Position numbers and translations under genes: made by a program
Notes under the pieces: generated by a model
Seen by the model: the letters and a program-made list of their open reading frames with translations, nothing else
Databases searched by the model: none
Told to the model about the DNA's origin: nothing
Source of the DNA: Siderastrea siderea
Lineage: Eukaryota; Cnidaria; Anthozoa; Scleractinia; Rhizangiidae
Assembly: GCA_964030785.1 (NCBI GenBank)
Contig: OZ034969.1
Coordinates: 34,890,601 to 34,954,600, forward strand
Length of the DNA: 64,000 nt
Direction: 5' to 3'
Part shown: piece by piece, positions 45,231 to 58,000 of the stretch
How positions within the stretch are numbered: the stretch's first letter is position 1
How the letters are laid out: every line of letters starts with the position of its first letter

Positions 45231-46640
45231 TTCAAATTTTCTAAGCCTGTAATGTTCCAAGATAGACTGTTGTCATTTAGATATTGTCACGGTTTCTTAT
45301 TATAGGGTTAACTTGCAAAAATAAACTGCCGCATTTTTACTTAATGAATTGCTTTGCATCTTTGCTTCTCCACGACACCTGATACAGTAAAAAATACTGA
45401 AAACGACTATGACTATGCCCCATGTAAAACTGGGAATTTGCCCAGGTTATCATGATATCCCACAGTTTTCAGAACTTCCGTCAGTTAAAAGTAATTTTTT
45501 TTTTATAAATTCAATATGGAAGGGTGTTTTTTGAAGTTTTATTATTTCCTTAAATCCGACACTGGAGTACGCTTCGAGAAGAAAAGACACATCCAAAATT
45601 GATTGTCTCTTAAGTTACCACGGAGTGGACACCCACATTTGTGCGAACCGGGGCTGCTGACGATAGCTTTTACACAAAGATCGCCTCTAAACAAGATCTT
45701 GTTACGTGTGATTTTTAACTAATTAGTAAAACATTAAGCCTGAGATTAAAATGGCAAATTATTATAAATCAGAAGTGGAACAAAACGTGGGTGACCCGAA
45801 AGAAATATGGAGAACAATCAATGAATTAACATATCTTCAAAAACTCATTAATAATTTATAAGCCCATTAACCTATCAAATGATCGATAATACGTCACGTG
45901 CATTGACTTTATATTGATAAAAACCTCTTCCTTATTAGTATGCGGTGTTTTATCAGATATAAAGTCACTGCACGTGATTTATGAATATTAATTATCCACA
46001 CATCAACTGAAACAACAAATGGTGGGTGAATATTTAATGTTCTTTAATTTACACACACAGTAAATTTACTTTTGTACAAAGTTAATAGTACAGTTGTTAA
46101 ATACAGATCCAGAAAAATTCTGTATTACATTACTACGGTAATCTGGTCAAGGCATATTAGACAATACATCATCTGAAATTTCGAAACTTAGATCAGCTGG
46201 CAGAAGCGACTCCATGTCGTTTCCCATAACCTCTGCGTTTGACGCTTTGCCCGTAGTCCCCAAATTTTCAAGGGGGCCTAAAATATTACTAACCTGGTGC
46301 TGTTGTCACTGCCCGCGTTGACTTTGGGGTAGCACTTTCTAATAATTTCCTCTCTTCCTCGGTATTTTTAGGCTTCCGAAAAGCCCTGGAAGAGGACGCC
46401 ATGTCCTCTTCGTTCAGTTCAAAACACGTGTGAGATTTGATTTTCTTGCATACTAATTTTCGACGTAATATTTTTTTTGTATGCTAATTTCCAACATCCA
46501 CAAAAGCATCGATGTTATGAACTCTATTAGGACACACTTATCTAGGAACGTCTTTGAAGCCGTTCAATAAACTCGCAGTTCGTGCTTTATCAAGTCTAAA
46601 ACACTCGGCTGCGCCTCGTGTTTTAAACTTGATAAAGCGC
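45231..46640. other. Repeat-derived spacer with palindromes
   Basis: An imperfect hairpin at about 45894-45976 pairs CACGTGCATTGACTTTATAT with ATATAAAGTCACTGCACGTG. A second at 46583-46636 pairs CTTTATCAAGTCTAAAACAC with GTGTTTTAAACTTGATAAAG around a CGGCTGCGCC loop. Both look like MITE parts. No gene is seen. Confidence 0.5.
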
Positions 46641-48535
46641 TCCTGCCCGTTTATTAAACATTACGTAAGTGCACCAGTAACTCCTCAATAAGTGAACTAA
46701 AAAGTGGTGATACTTCCTTCACAAAACCCGCGGAAATGTGCGAGATTTTAAATGACCATTTTACATCTATTGGTCCAAACCTAGCCTCGAAACTGCCAAG
46801 TGAAAGCACAAGTTTTGACTCGTACATAAATCCTGTTTCCACGACGTTTAATTTACAACATACCTCTACCACTGAAGTATTAAAGTTATTAAACAAATTA
46901 TCTCCGAACAAGGCCACTGGCCTTGATAACATTTCACTTCGGTTTCTAAAAGAACCTGGTCCAATTATTGCCACTTCTTTAGCCGGTATCATAAACAAAA
47001 CTATAGACACTGGCCTCTTTCCTTCACAGTGGAAAATGGCTAAAGTGTTTCCTTTGTATGAAAAAGATGTCCGCACTGAGACACAAAATTATAGACCAAC
47101 ATCTGTCTTGCCAGCCATTTCTAAGATTTGTGAAAGGGTAGTCTACGACCATCTATACTGTTACTTAAATTCAAATGGCCTGTTATCAAAGAACCAGTCT
47201 GGATTTCGTTCTGTTCATTCCACAGTGACAGCTTTCTTGCATTGAACAAATGATTGGTATCTTAACATTGACAAAGGCATGACTAATTTAATTGTGCTTC
47301 TTGATCTTGCCAAAGCCTTTGATACTGTTTCGCATAGTATTTTATTGAAAAAGCTTGAGCTCTATGGTCTGAAGGGTGCAACGCTTGACTGGTTTATATC
47401 GTACCTATCAAATAGGCAACAGCAGTGTGTAGTAGAGGGCTGTGTATCCAAACCCCAGTTGATTAGTTGTGGAGTTCCACAGGGGTCAATTGTAGGCCCA
47501 TTGTTGTTTTTAATATATATTAATGATCTCCCTGGATGTCCTCTGCATACTAAAGCACACATGTATGCCGATGATACCACAATATATTCGTCCTCACAGT
47601 CCACTGCTGAACTATATACCAAGGTCAATAATGACCTAACTCGTGTTAGGGATTGGCTTCTTGCAAATAAGTTAAGCTTAAATGTCACTAAAACGGAGTA
47701 TATGTTTTTAACTGCTGATTTCAAATTGTCGAACTTAGGAAGAGATCTTCCAATTAAGATTGGCAACAATCATATAACACGAGTCCAAACAACAAAATAT
47801 TTAGGAATTCACTTAGATAAAAATCTTAAATGGAACGAGCATGTTGATAAACTGCTCAAAAGTAAATCGATCTATCAGTGGTCTTAAACAGGCACGTGAT
47901 GTTCTAAACACAATTTACAAATCTCTTATCCAGCCTGTGTTTGACTAATGTGGCGTTGTTTGGGACAATTTAGATCAGGGACTCGCTACTAAACTTCAGA
48001 AATTGCATAATCGTGCTGCACGCATAATAACCTTTCAAGGTTATGATGTGCGTTCAGCACAAATACGAAAACAGTTAAACTGGGAAGAGCTCGCCTCAAG
48101 GCGTCAAATGCACTTAAGCCTAATTAATGTACGATACAGTGAATCGAAATGTACCTAGTTACTTAAGTGGTCCTTTCTCGAATGCATGTGAGAACAACCC
48201 TTACCAGTCTAAGCTAAGAAATACGGAATATAATGTTGTACTGGATCATGTTCCAAAAACAGAATATTATAAAGGGTCTTTCTCATATAGAGGAGGAATA
48301 CTGTGGAATTCATTACCAACTGACATGAAAACGTCCGAATCTAAAGCTATTTTTAAAAGAAAACTGGCTAATAGGTAAGCAAACTGTTGACTAGTTTTTA
48401 TTATCTGTGCACATTTTTTAGTTATTTTACAGTATTGACTTCTGTTTCAATACGGCTTTCATGTAAAGAAGTTTTTTTTGTAAACTTATGAAATTACCGT
48501 AAATAAAAGTGAATCAATCAATCAATCAATCAAGC
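46640..48535 (+). mobile_element. 5'-truncated LINE, L2/CR1-like
   Basis: Carries the reverse transcriptase and C-terminal region but no endonuclease. It ends not in poly(A) but in a short AATC-type tandem repeat (48510-48535), the 3' end style of L2/CR1-group elements, followed by (CT)n to 48561. Confidence 0.8.
46736..48378 (+). pseudogene. LINE reverse transcriptase, disrupted
   Basis: Domain order: fingers with SPNKATGLDNIS and a degenerate YRPTSVLPAISKICERVV, a GFRSVHSTVTAFLH segment, LLDLAKAFDTVSH (first catalytic Asp), CGVPQGSIVGPLLFLIYIND, and the YADD box at 47564-47575. It then has a thumb segment TTKYLGIHLDKNLKWNEHV and the C-terminal RNVPSYLSGPF...FKRKLANR. Breaks: TGA at 47243-47245 in frame, a frameshift near 47865, TAA at 47946-47948 and another frameshift before 48127. 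The catalytic residues themselves are kept, so decay is recent to moderate. A typical L2/CR1 ORF2 of about 900 residues would include an N-terminal endonuclease, absent here. Confidence 0.9.
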
Positions 48536-48608
48536 AATCTCTCTCTCTCTCTCTCTCTCTGCTACTTTAATGAGAGTGTTTTAGAAATTAAAACACTCAG
48601 GAAAAAAG

Positions 48609-49240
48609 TGTGGAGCTCCGCTTTTAGGCTTGCCTAAATCTATATATTACGGTAAACATGAACACAAAAGCTAGCAGAGTAAAGTGTTTGCGTCAGTGGA
48701 AAACAAGAGACATAGTGCAGACGTGTAATCCCAAGGACATAAAAACTGAAAGTTGCTCCTTTTGCTCCTAGTTATTGCCGCGTATCAAACGAAAAACAAA
48801 TCTCTGTTGCGAGCCTGTTGGTTCACATTGGCCGCTGCATTTATCAGTACACGTTTAGCTTACAGACTTATCAATATGTTTCATTTACATAATCAGAACT
48901 CTTTTGTTAACGTTTCAGGAAGCTGAAAACTTTTTGAAATACGCCGAGTGAATCAGTTACCTAATAGTCTTTAGTGTAGATGGCAACTACAAGTCATTTG
49001 GAAACTAATCGATGATACTCCATTCCAATACGAGAAATGCTATACACACACTTAATTGTTCGATATTGAAAATCGTCGAAAGGAAATGCCTTGAAATCCA
49101 CCTCATCGATTGCTCGCCTAATATTGCTTTATCATTAATTACTGATTGAAAAATAATTAATGATACTTGTTCCAGGATTCTGCTGCTAGTTCTTTTACTT
49201 CTGTTTGTGCTTCGCTATTCTTAAAATGGTTGAATGCAAT
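48609..49240 (+). repeat. Segmental duplication copy A, left part
   Basis: Begins with the CTCCGCTTTTAGGCTTGCCT repeat. It then matches 58860-59190 and 60220-60960 in order: TTACGGTAAACATGAACACAAAAGC, GAGCCTGTTGG, GGAAACTAATCGATGATACTCC and TTCCAG-ATTCT blocks. Copy A is interrupted by the transposon at 49246; copy B is interrupted elsewhere by the element at 59200. Confidence 0.75.
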
Positions 49241-50489
49241 GTGTGCCCGTGCAATAAATGTCCTGCTTGGGCCAGCCGAGGCCAGCCTGGGCTGGCCCTA
49301 CCTGGCCCAGCCCAGGCCAGAAAACTGGCCTGGCCCAGCATGGCCTTGGCCGGCCCGGGCCGGCTAAGGCTGGCCAACTTCAATTTCCTCTGGCTATTCA
49401 CTGGCCCGGACCGGCCCAGCCAGCCCAGGCCGGCCCAGGCCAGTCATGGGCTGGCTAGGTTGGTCAAGGTTGGTCAAGGCCAGCCTGAACAGTTTTCTTG
49501 GGTAGACGACCTGAGCCATTCTGTTACAAGTCAGGTTAGGTTAGATATGGTCAGCTAACAGTTTTCGGAATTACTCCAGTGTATCCAAGATTAGAACACT
49601 GGATAAACAGTGAATTAATATAAATGATTTTTAGTTTTAACACTGAGTCTCAGGCAATAATTTAAGAAGTTCAATTGGACTCATCCAGTTATAATCAATT
49701 CATATAGAAATAATGTTCCAACTTGAGCAGATAGTTGGCAGTCCATTTAAGAGTTACATACAAAAGTCAAGACTTCTTGGCAGGGTTTTTTGCAGACCAG
49801 AGAATCCTTAAAAGTCATCAAGTCTTGTAACTGTCAAGTGACTGTCAAACAATAACTGAAAGCCAATTGTCTCTGGAATAAGTGCTTAACCGTGCATAAT
49901 GTAGAGAGGCCCTATGGCCTAAATACTTGCCGAAATACTTACAACATGCAAAATTATAGTCTGTTGAATGATATATTCAAATATGTAAATAATATATTCT
50001 GCATTCTGCACCTCTCTCTCCACCAAAGGATTATTGGTACAGGTGAATGTCCCTTGATAGATTTCCCAAAGAGTACATCAGTCTATGGAAACTCTGTGGA
50101 GCTTTAACATCTTTAAACTTCTTATTACTAACTTTTGTGCCCATGGTCACTCACTAATTTGCTCAAATTTGACTTTGGCATTTCCAATTGTGTAACTACA
50201 TCTTACTTGTACTAGTCGGGTGCGAAATGAAACTGCTGCCCTCGTTTGCATGTCCAGTAAACACGCTTCATTTTAAGTTCATTTATCCAGAAGAGATTTT
50301 GTTCCTTTCTTGTTTTCTGTTTGAATGCTCTCCTTCTCCTAAGTGGAAACGAAGCTTCATAGCCTGGGATTGACATGCCACATTATTTACCTTTTTTTGC
50401 TAAATATAAGGATTCACAATAATCGACAAACCTAGTCACAACAATTCTGTAATTCTGGAAGCCATCCAGAAGCCAACCTGAGCGGAAGT

Positions 50490-50600
50490 CATCATCATCA
50501 TGACTTCCACTCAGGTTGTCGAAACGTCAGTCAACGTCACCTCAAACAGTCCTTCTCAGGACTACACTCACCTGAACGATCACAATTTACCGAATTATAA
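50490..50600 (+). repeat. Dispersed repeat shared with the tandem units
   Basis: GACTTCCACTCAGGTTGTCG, then CAGTCCTTCTCAGGACTACACTCACC, matches the young units (for example 6302-6400). It shows that the small open frame conserved in every unit (from 6293, 8293 and 16924) is part of a dispersed repeat and not a gene. Confidence 0.75.
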
Positions 50601-51280
50601 TACAAAGCTACTGAGAGCTTTATATGTATAGCGGTTTATCTGGTTTTAAAACCATATCATGCAGTGGCAAGTATGCCCTTGTCAATTCCGTTGTGTGAAT
50701 TTCAGCTTAGCCTGTAAACAGGCTTTGCAGTGGGGAAAAGCGCCAAAATAAATCAGCGAGCGGAGCGAGTGGAGTGTAGTCCCCTCCCCGTCTCTCCGCT
50801 TGTTCTCGCCCTTTGTTTTCTTCGCTCTTTCCCCGACCAGAGAGCCTGTTCACAGGCCTATTTCAGTTTGATCATAAGAAATCATTCTGTAACAAGCAAA
50901 GATTACATAACAGAAAGGTTTCCCAGCTAACAAAAATTGTTGGTGATCTGAAGCTTGACTTAAACATCAAACACATGAAGTGTTCCCCAGCTTGTTCACA
51001 GCAGCCTGCACTTGGGTGGCTGTACGCTGTACATGCCGCAGGCCAGCATTTACTGTTTGAAAGGGAGTGGAATATTGAGCAAAAAGGTTTTCAAATTAAG
51101 GAACAATCACTTTTGTGACAGAAAAATTTATAATCTATTGCCATTAATACAATCTCATCCATTTACGATTAGTCAGCTTAAAAAGACATCAAGAGTAAAC
51201 TTATCATTGACAAAGTGTACTGTTGTTTTGCTGAGCTCACCTTAATCTTTGTTCAACGTATTTAGTTGAGTGTCATTTAA

Positions 51281-51801
51281 GCCCGACGTGTTCAATCGAT
51301 AAAATCGATAATCGATAACATTCGATAAAAATCGATAAATATTAATAAATTGTATCAGAAATCGATAAAAATCGATAAAGGGATTCGTTGTGAGTAATCG
51401 ATACTTACCGATTTTTCAATTATTCTTATCAATTTTTATCAAACTTATCGATTTTATCGGCGCAATATTTTTCCACATATTTTAGGTAGGGAAACATTAG
51501 AAATGAACGGACTTACTTAGAAACTATTACTACCGACTTCAATAAACGATTGTATAACGATTTTATTGCATCGAACGGTAACATTTTCAAACCAACAGGC
51601 CTGTAAAATGAGTCAGTATGGTCCTCGAAGACAATAATTAAAATCGATAAAATCGATACCATTAAAAACCAGGATCAGTTGTGAGTATCGATTTCTATCG
51701 ATTAATCGATAAAATCGATAACGTTTAATTAAGAATTATCGATTGTTATCGATTTATCGAACGATTTTCCGATATCGGTTTTTATCGATTGAACACGTCG
51801 G
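51281..51801. mobile_element. Inverted-repeat element made of ATCGATAAA motifs
   Basis: Ends CCCGACGTGTTCAATCGATA and its reverse complement, with ATTTAA on both outer sides. The terminal 130 bases at each side are largely ATCGATAA/TTATCGAT repeats in both orientations, so the ends form many alternative hairpins. The middle (51470-51640) is ordinary AT-rich DNA. Nested in the 5.4 kb transposon. Confidence 0.8.
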
Positions 51802-52377
51802 GATTTAATACTGAACTTTTGTCCTCTTTACAAATGAGTTCCACTGTGAGATACTTGGTCCTGTTATCACTGTTCTCCTTTTTAAAACGCTCTTTGTTCA
51901 GTCCTTCATGTTAAAAGGACTCGCTTCTGCTGAGTGAATTTTCTTCAGTAGCGACAACACGTGTTTAAATGTCCGCTGTAGTGTTCGTTGCTTTCCTATC
52001 TCTTTCCCCCTATAAAAGACTCGTAAATGGATAACTTTTCACTTGGAATAACAAACACAAGTTTCTTCTTGTTGCTTAGCTCTTGTAAATATCAGAATGT
52101 TGCATATCTTTTGTGTAACGACCCCTTGTTCTTCGTGTTGAACGTTGAACAGCACTAGTTCGTCCGCCATGTTTGATTTTGAGCATGCGAGTTCCCAGGG
52201 AGACCGTGAGATCACAAACGCATGCACACTTGTAGTTCGCCATCACGTGTGTCATTGAAACAATGGAAAAGTGCGAAGTATGAGTTTGGGCGCGTGGTTT
52301 TGAATAGATCGAGTCTGTTAAGAGTAGAACTGCATTTGACTGCTCAATTCTACGTTTTTTCTCTGAAACGCTTCGCT

Positions 52378-52434
52378 TATGGAACAATTTCGAGTGGTTG
52401 AAGAAGAAGCAATGACCCAGGCTGTCTGAAAAGA
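52378..52434 (+). other. Possible first exon, broken by a stop
   Basis: ATG GAA CAA TTT CGA GTG GTT opens MEQFRVVEEEAMTQAV, followed by TGA, then AAA GAG and GTAATA as a possible donor. A single C-to-T change (CGA to TGA) could account for the stop. It lies in the 5.4 kb transposon upstream of the foldback region, so it could be the 5' exon of a lost transposase. Speculative. Confidence 0.2.
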
Positions 52435-52809
52435 GGTAATAGTGGGAAAATGTTCATATTTTGGCGCAGAATTCGAAGCTCGCAGATATTTCACACTTCA
52501 ATCGCCCAAGCGAATGGTTAGATTTCTCAATTGTCATGCTTTATAATGAAGCCACGTCGTCTTGAAATGTCCTTTAAAAGCAAAATTCTATGTAAGACTT
52601 TAATGAGCTTGAATGTAAGGTGAAAATTTAGCTGAAAGCGTTCGTGCAAATGAGTAAATTCTTGATCGGAACTTACTGGAATAGTCAATACAAATTTGCC
52701 TGATTTCCACGTACATGCAACTAGAGTGAACTATCAGAAGAAGAAGAAGAAGACAAAACTGGATTTGTTGTTACAAAGGGTTGGATTCCTTTATAGTTTC
52801 TTATCAAGA

Positions 52810-53860
52810 CCTAAATGGCTCTTTACTTTAGGACAATTTTTAATGTTCTCAGATGAAATGTCCATTGAGCAGGTTGTAAAATCAGTCCATGTTGCACACC
52901 ATTGGTTTCACACTACAGTTTAAAAAGTTCCTGTGATGACAGTTGTAATAATAATTTCAAGCCAGTCTTTTTAGTTCTACACTCAAACTTAGAAACCATG
53001 AACACTGAAAATATTTCTCGGAATGTTCATTGTGTTTTGACCAATCACGTGCAAGACCTTGAAACCACAGAAAACAAATGGGTTTGTTAGTCACAGAACG
53101 GATTTCGTTCTCACTTTGTTTCGTAAGACCTCAAGATTAAACCTTCATCTTCACTTACAGGAATTGAGATTGTTATTCTCTATCTGAGAGTCGCATGCAC
53201 TACGCAAGCGGTTGCCGCGGCATTGTAGCAACAGCCACAGAGTGTCGAACCGGTGTTCGTTAATTTTTAACAGCCTGCTCACTTAGTACCATTGTTAAAT
53301 TTGAAACTGTCATTTTTAAAATTTGCAACTAGACATTGTATGTTGCAAGCACGTCTCGAACGCATGGATGTTTTGGCCTCAGTAAATTGAGTCAGCTGTG
53401 CTATCAGAATTAACAGCAGCTTTGGGTGAATTTTGAGGGAGAACATAGCATCTTTATATCACAGTATTTAAAATGTCAGTAAACACTTATTATTGCGTCA
53501 GCTTGTACAAAAATTTATCAGATCCAAAAGTGCTCAAACTTATTTTTGCTTGCGTAGTGCACATGGTTCTCAGATAGAAAGGCATAGCACTTTCAATTCC
53601 TGTAAGATAAGATGAAGGTTAAATCTTGAGGTTTTTTGAAACAGATTGAGAACCAACTTGATTCTGCGACTGAGAAACCTATTCGTTTTCTGTGGTTGCA
53701 AGGTCTCGGATGTGATTGGTCAAAACAGTATTAACGCAATGAACATTCCAGAAATATTTTCAGTGTTCACGGTTGTCTTAGTTTGAGTGTAATACAAGGA
53801 CTTTCCTGAAATTTGAGATGGTGTGCTACCTAAAGAGCCACGACATGTAACAGACCTTTT
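52810..53860. repeat. Inverted repeat (foldback) inside the 5.4 kb transposon
   Basis: The left arm 52810-53215 pairs with the right arm 53565-53860. Matching blocks: ACACTGAAAATATTTCT, GACCAATCACGTGCAAGACCTTG, CAGAAAACAAATGGGTTTGTT-like and GCATGCACTACGCAAGC. The arms are about 75-85% alike by eye and enclose about 350 bases. Confidence 0.75.
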
Positions 53861-53873
53861 TCTATTTTTTTAT

Positions 53874-53986
53874 TTACAGAACTTCTTAAGGAAAGATTTC
53901 TGGTTCCTGAAGATCTGAAGACAGATCAGGAATGTGGACTTGCAGCAAACAATTTCTTAAAGCAGTTTCCCGTAAGAGCACAGTAA
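53874..53986 (+). other. Candidate terminal exon of unknown gene
   Basis: A strong pyrimidine tract (CTATTTTTTTATTTACAG) precedes an open stretch in phase 1: LLKERFLVPEDLKTDQECGL, then AANNFLKQFPVRAQ and TAA. AATAAA lies about 165 bases on (near 54152). It has the look of a genuine last exon. It sits inside the 5.4 kb transposon, so a transposase C-terminus or a captured host exon are both possible. Family not recognised. Confidence 0.35.
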
Positions 53987-54624
53987 AATCAAATTGACTG
54001 GTATTTCAGTTTGTTTTTTAATCAGTGCTTTCGGTTTGTAATGTCATCAGATTTCAAAATGTTATACACATGTATAAAACAATGTTAAGCCTTGTTCTAT
54101 ACTTAAGCTTTAAGATCTGATCTGTTATTTGTAAATTAAGGGCAATTTATAAATAAACTTCATGAATGAATACAGGTCTCTGTGTTTAATTTCTCCTTCG
54201 GGGTCAAGTTTCTTTAAATTGGAGGAAAGCACATTTTCCTTTATTGAAAGCAAATTAAACAGTAACTGTAAAATGTAGCCACTTTTTCAGTTAATGACTG
54301 CCCAGACTAGCTTAGGACTGGTCTGGTCCACAACAACAACAAAACAATGGCTTGGGATTGACTGGCCCAGGCTGGCCTGAAAAGCAGGAAATATTTTTCC
54401 ATTTGGGCCGGCTGGGGCCAGCCTGGGCTGTCCTGGTCTGGGGTGGGCCAGTCCCTGTCATATGTCTGTCTTGGACCGGCCCGGGCCGGCCAGGGCCGGC
54501 TTCTCATTAGCATTTTTCGGCATTAGCATTTTTGAAAAATGCTAATTTTGGGCCAGTCTGGGCCGGCCCTGTGGGGACGGCCCAGGCCAGCGTCCAAGCA
54601 GGACGCTTTTTTGCACGGGTGGTA

Positions 54625-54900
54625 CCAAGGTTCGCTCGTGAAAACGACCAGTTCTATGCGCTTGTATTTCACAGTAACTATGTACAGCGACTAGGTTACA
54701 GAGATCACGCTGTGTTTTGGCGCACATTCTCAAAACAAAGTTGAAGTACTGTTTATACACCAGTCAAAATGTCGATGTTAAGGAACGTTAATTGAAATCT
54801 TTTTATGTAGACAGTATCTAGATGATTTGTAATTACGTGGTTTGATGGTTTCTACAAGGCTTTCAGCTCATATCCTATTGGCAGAAAGGTTGCCTAGAAA
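54625..54900 (+). repeat. Segmental duplication copy A, right part
   Basis: GGTACCAAGGTTCG, CAGAGATCACG, TTTTGGCGCACATTCT, TTGAAGTACTGTTTAT and TTTGTAATTAC blocks parallel 60963-61195 in the same order. With 48609-49240 it flanks the transposon insertion. Confidence 0.7.
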
Positions 54901-54952
54901 ATGGTAGGAACAAACACTTACTTGAATACAGATGTCTCTCAGACATTAACCT

Positions 54953-55027
54953 GCGATCAGGCTCTATTTTTGTTTCGCTCGGTGAAACATTCAGGCGCGA
55001 CGGGCGAAACGAAAAATAGAGCCTGAT
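54953..55027. repeat. Hairpin, MITE-like
   Basis: ATCAGGCTCTATTTTTGTTTCG pairs with its inverted copy CGAAACGAAAAATAGAGCCTGAT across a short loop with GCTCGGTGAAACATTC. Confidence 0.7.
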
Positions 55028-55029
55028 AC

Positions 55030-58000
55030 AATTCTTCTACGGAACGTCTACCGCCCACTTTTTTGATTGATTGACATTCAACAAAACAGCCAATCAAAAT
55101 TTCTTCTGCTTGCACGATCCTCGGTATGCAAATTTTCCATAACGGCGATTCGCAAAAAGTCACGTAAATGTCGGCAAAATAAGAAAATCATAGGCTACGA
55201 TATATCTTCTACGCACAAGCACTCAAATTTACACGATTGCTAACTTGAAGGTTCCGGTATTGTACATGGTTGCTCTGTCTGAGCTGAAACTGAATGAAAA
55301 TTCAAAATACGACGAGGTTGTCATGTACCAAAATATGCTGCATGCTTGAATCCTTTCCCATTTCAGGTGGTATCCGGAAATATTCTCTTCGCATTTGTCA
55401 CCAATTTCCTGCGTAAAAAGCCTTGGGCAATTAAGAGAAATACCTTCAGTTTCATTCTTTAGAATAAAGATATAAATAAAACCGTTTATAAACAAAGGAG
55501 TATTTTGTAATTTAATTTAGTTCCAGAACTAGAAGTGATAAATATTTGAGATTAGCAGCAAATTTTATCTCTAAACAGCAGCGAATTTTAAAACGAAGAA
55601 CATTTATTATAAAAGTAATCAGATCCTTTGATGTCAATGTCAGAGATCAAAAAAACGACGTAAGTATTAAACAATGAATGAATAAACTGAAAATCGTTAT
55701 TACGACTTGATTGCGGCTCAGTCGCCAAACATCAGTTTACCGTTAACTTTACCGAATTATCGGTTGACTTGTTGTCGATCATTCTTGACGAAAGATATTT
55801 GTTCGTCTGCTGTTCTTTTTGTTTCGTAAAACGGGGAAACAACCACTACTCTGTTCATATTATCAATACTAGCTGAAAGCCGTCAAATGAAAATTCCGAG
55901 ACACGATGCGATAAAATGGTAAAACGGAATACATACTTCACTGTTGCTGTACTTCTCTGCTCCAGGTGAGAGAAAGCTTTCGTCAAACCGAACGCTATAC
56001 TCAGGAGAGAAAGAAATGGTAACAATTCTCCTAGAACGACGAGAATTTATTAGAGCAACACATTTTACTTCGGCAGACTTGTTCCTTGGCGATGGCGGTC
56101 GCATCGAAATTGTGAGCGAGTCACGTCGACAATTTACTTCCGTTGACAGCTCTATTGTTAAAGGGCCAATCAGAACACATCGATTCATAGGTATTGTTTC
56201 TCGACCAATCAGACAAAAAACCGGAATCTGTTTTTTTTTACATGCGTTTCGACAAGCAAATGTATCATGCCCTCCTTCCCCCGCAGCAGTAGTAGGGAGG
56301 GAGGGCATGATTTCAGGTTACTCAGACATCAGTTAAATAAACCTTAATAAAACAGAAGAATATTTGCCTACACAATCAAACAGTTATTCCACTTAGTCGA
56401 GTTGTACAAGCCAAAACTGTACGTTCTGGAAGCTATAAAAGCGTGTGCGACAAGATTTGAACTGAAAAAGGGGAAGAAGAGCCGTACATGTCTGCTGACC
56501 ATGAATAAACAAGAAAGCCCAATGGGCATTTTAACCGGCCATTCTGACCCTCCCCACCCCTAGGTTTCACAAATGTTAGCGCGATCCTGTATTTCTACGA
56601 ACCGGCGTGACGAAAAGTGTGATAGTGTGACACAATATTTTGACTATAGCGTTACTGGATGACGTAATGTTAAACTCTGATGACTCAGCTTATCTTTCTT
56701 ATCGCTTTTATTTCTGCTGAAAAACGCAAATTCACTCAAACGTTGAATGTCGGTATAAATTTGCCCATAACTGAGGATGCTTTACAAAAGGATGACGAAA
56801 TATTTACTGTTGTGCCCAGACCGTGAATATACAAACAGTGAACATAGCAGTAGAATCAAAATATAACGCTTGATAAACACGAGCTGGAACAGATCGTCAG
56901 AGTCTGGGGCATGTTAAGGCATATCTCATGACGTGATGTTTAAATCTGGTTTGCTAACCCGGGAATCTCCTTGCAAAGTAAACAAGTTGACTCGGAACGG
57001 TAACACCACACGCAAACCACACGAACTAACTTAAAGACTCGTAACAGCTACCTTATTAATTGGTCTCCTTATTAATAACCGATTCCTTCGTCTTTAAGCA
57101 ATTAAAATCAACTTCTCGCGTCAAATAAACACTCATCTCTCTCCCTTCTCAAGAACTATGTTGTATTGATGGTGCAATCCACTAATTGCATCATCATACT
57201 AGTGCCAAGCCCTTCTCTTCCTAAGCCACCGTTCCTTACCACGCTAATAAGCTGCAAACACAGCTGTCGTTTCTCTCCTCTGCGAAATACAGGTTACCCA
57301 ATGAGAAAACTTACAATCCACGTCGGAAACCGTCCCCCCATAAAACGCCAAGGGAAACTACCTCTCACGCAGCACAATATTACACCGCTGCTATACAAAA
57401 TGCAACTTTCTAAGCAAATCACATTCGCAGAAGCGTGATATGGCCCTCAACGGTCACAAATCCTTCCACTCCCACATTTTTACATCCCTCAAAATGTCAA
57501 TCCCCATAATAAAACTCCTGCGCTAAAAAAATTTTCACCATAACCACTAACTAGATCAGACAACACAGCCAATTTTGCATTCAATCCTATTAGCTGCTTT
57601 ACTCAGTTGCGCATGCGTTATACAAGACAAATACAGAAACCCCAAACTTAACAACCCTTCGCCGTTTATATCTTAAATACTGTAAATTAAAAAACAAGAA
57701 CACACGAAGGTAACATTCAGCAGGCCGATATGCGCATGCGTCTTAGATAGACAGTACCGCTCTTGAGTACCCGTACCACAAGCTTTACAGCACTTTGTTC
57801 GTATATTAAGCCAACTGACCATCACGAAAGACGCCTGTCCATTTTATAAACCGGCGGTCGCCTCATGGCGACGGCCGGTTAACTAAATCTTGGCTATTGA
57901 ATTTCTAGCTTTCCGATTGGCTCACAGCATACAGATTATCTTCGAATAACTCTCCTTTAAAATATATTATTTTCTGACCACAAAGGACTGGGCAGTATCA

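Larger units (their letters stand above)
49246..54619. mobile_element. 5.4 kb inverted-repeat DNA transposon with GGCCCAGCC subterminal repeats
   Basis: Termini CCCGTGCAATAAATGTCCTG and, reversed, CCCGTGCAAAAAAGCGTCCT. Just inside each end lie several hundred bases of GGCC/CCAGCC repeats (49258-49480, 54355-54600). The segmental duplication copy B (58860-61200) lacks this segment at the matching point (GGTACC near 60963 and 54620), showing insertion after duplication. The interior includes a foldback pair, an ATCGATAAA element and candidate exons at 52378 and 53874. The target duplication is unclear; superfamily not assigned. Confidence 0.7.

Noticed and set aside
49167..49558. Overlapping Ala/Gly/Pro-rich open frames on both strands
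   Set aside because: They are translations of the GGCC/CCAGCC subterminal repeats of the transposon.
55883..56336. Opposed open frames of 130-141 codons
   Set aside because: They overlap on both strands, contain no known motif and end in a repeat hairpin at 56264-56311.
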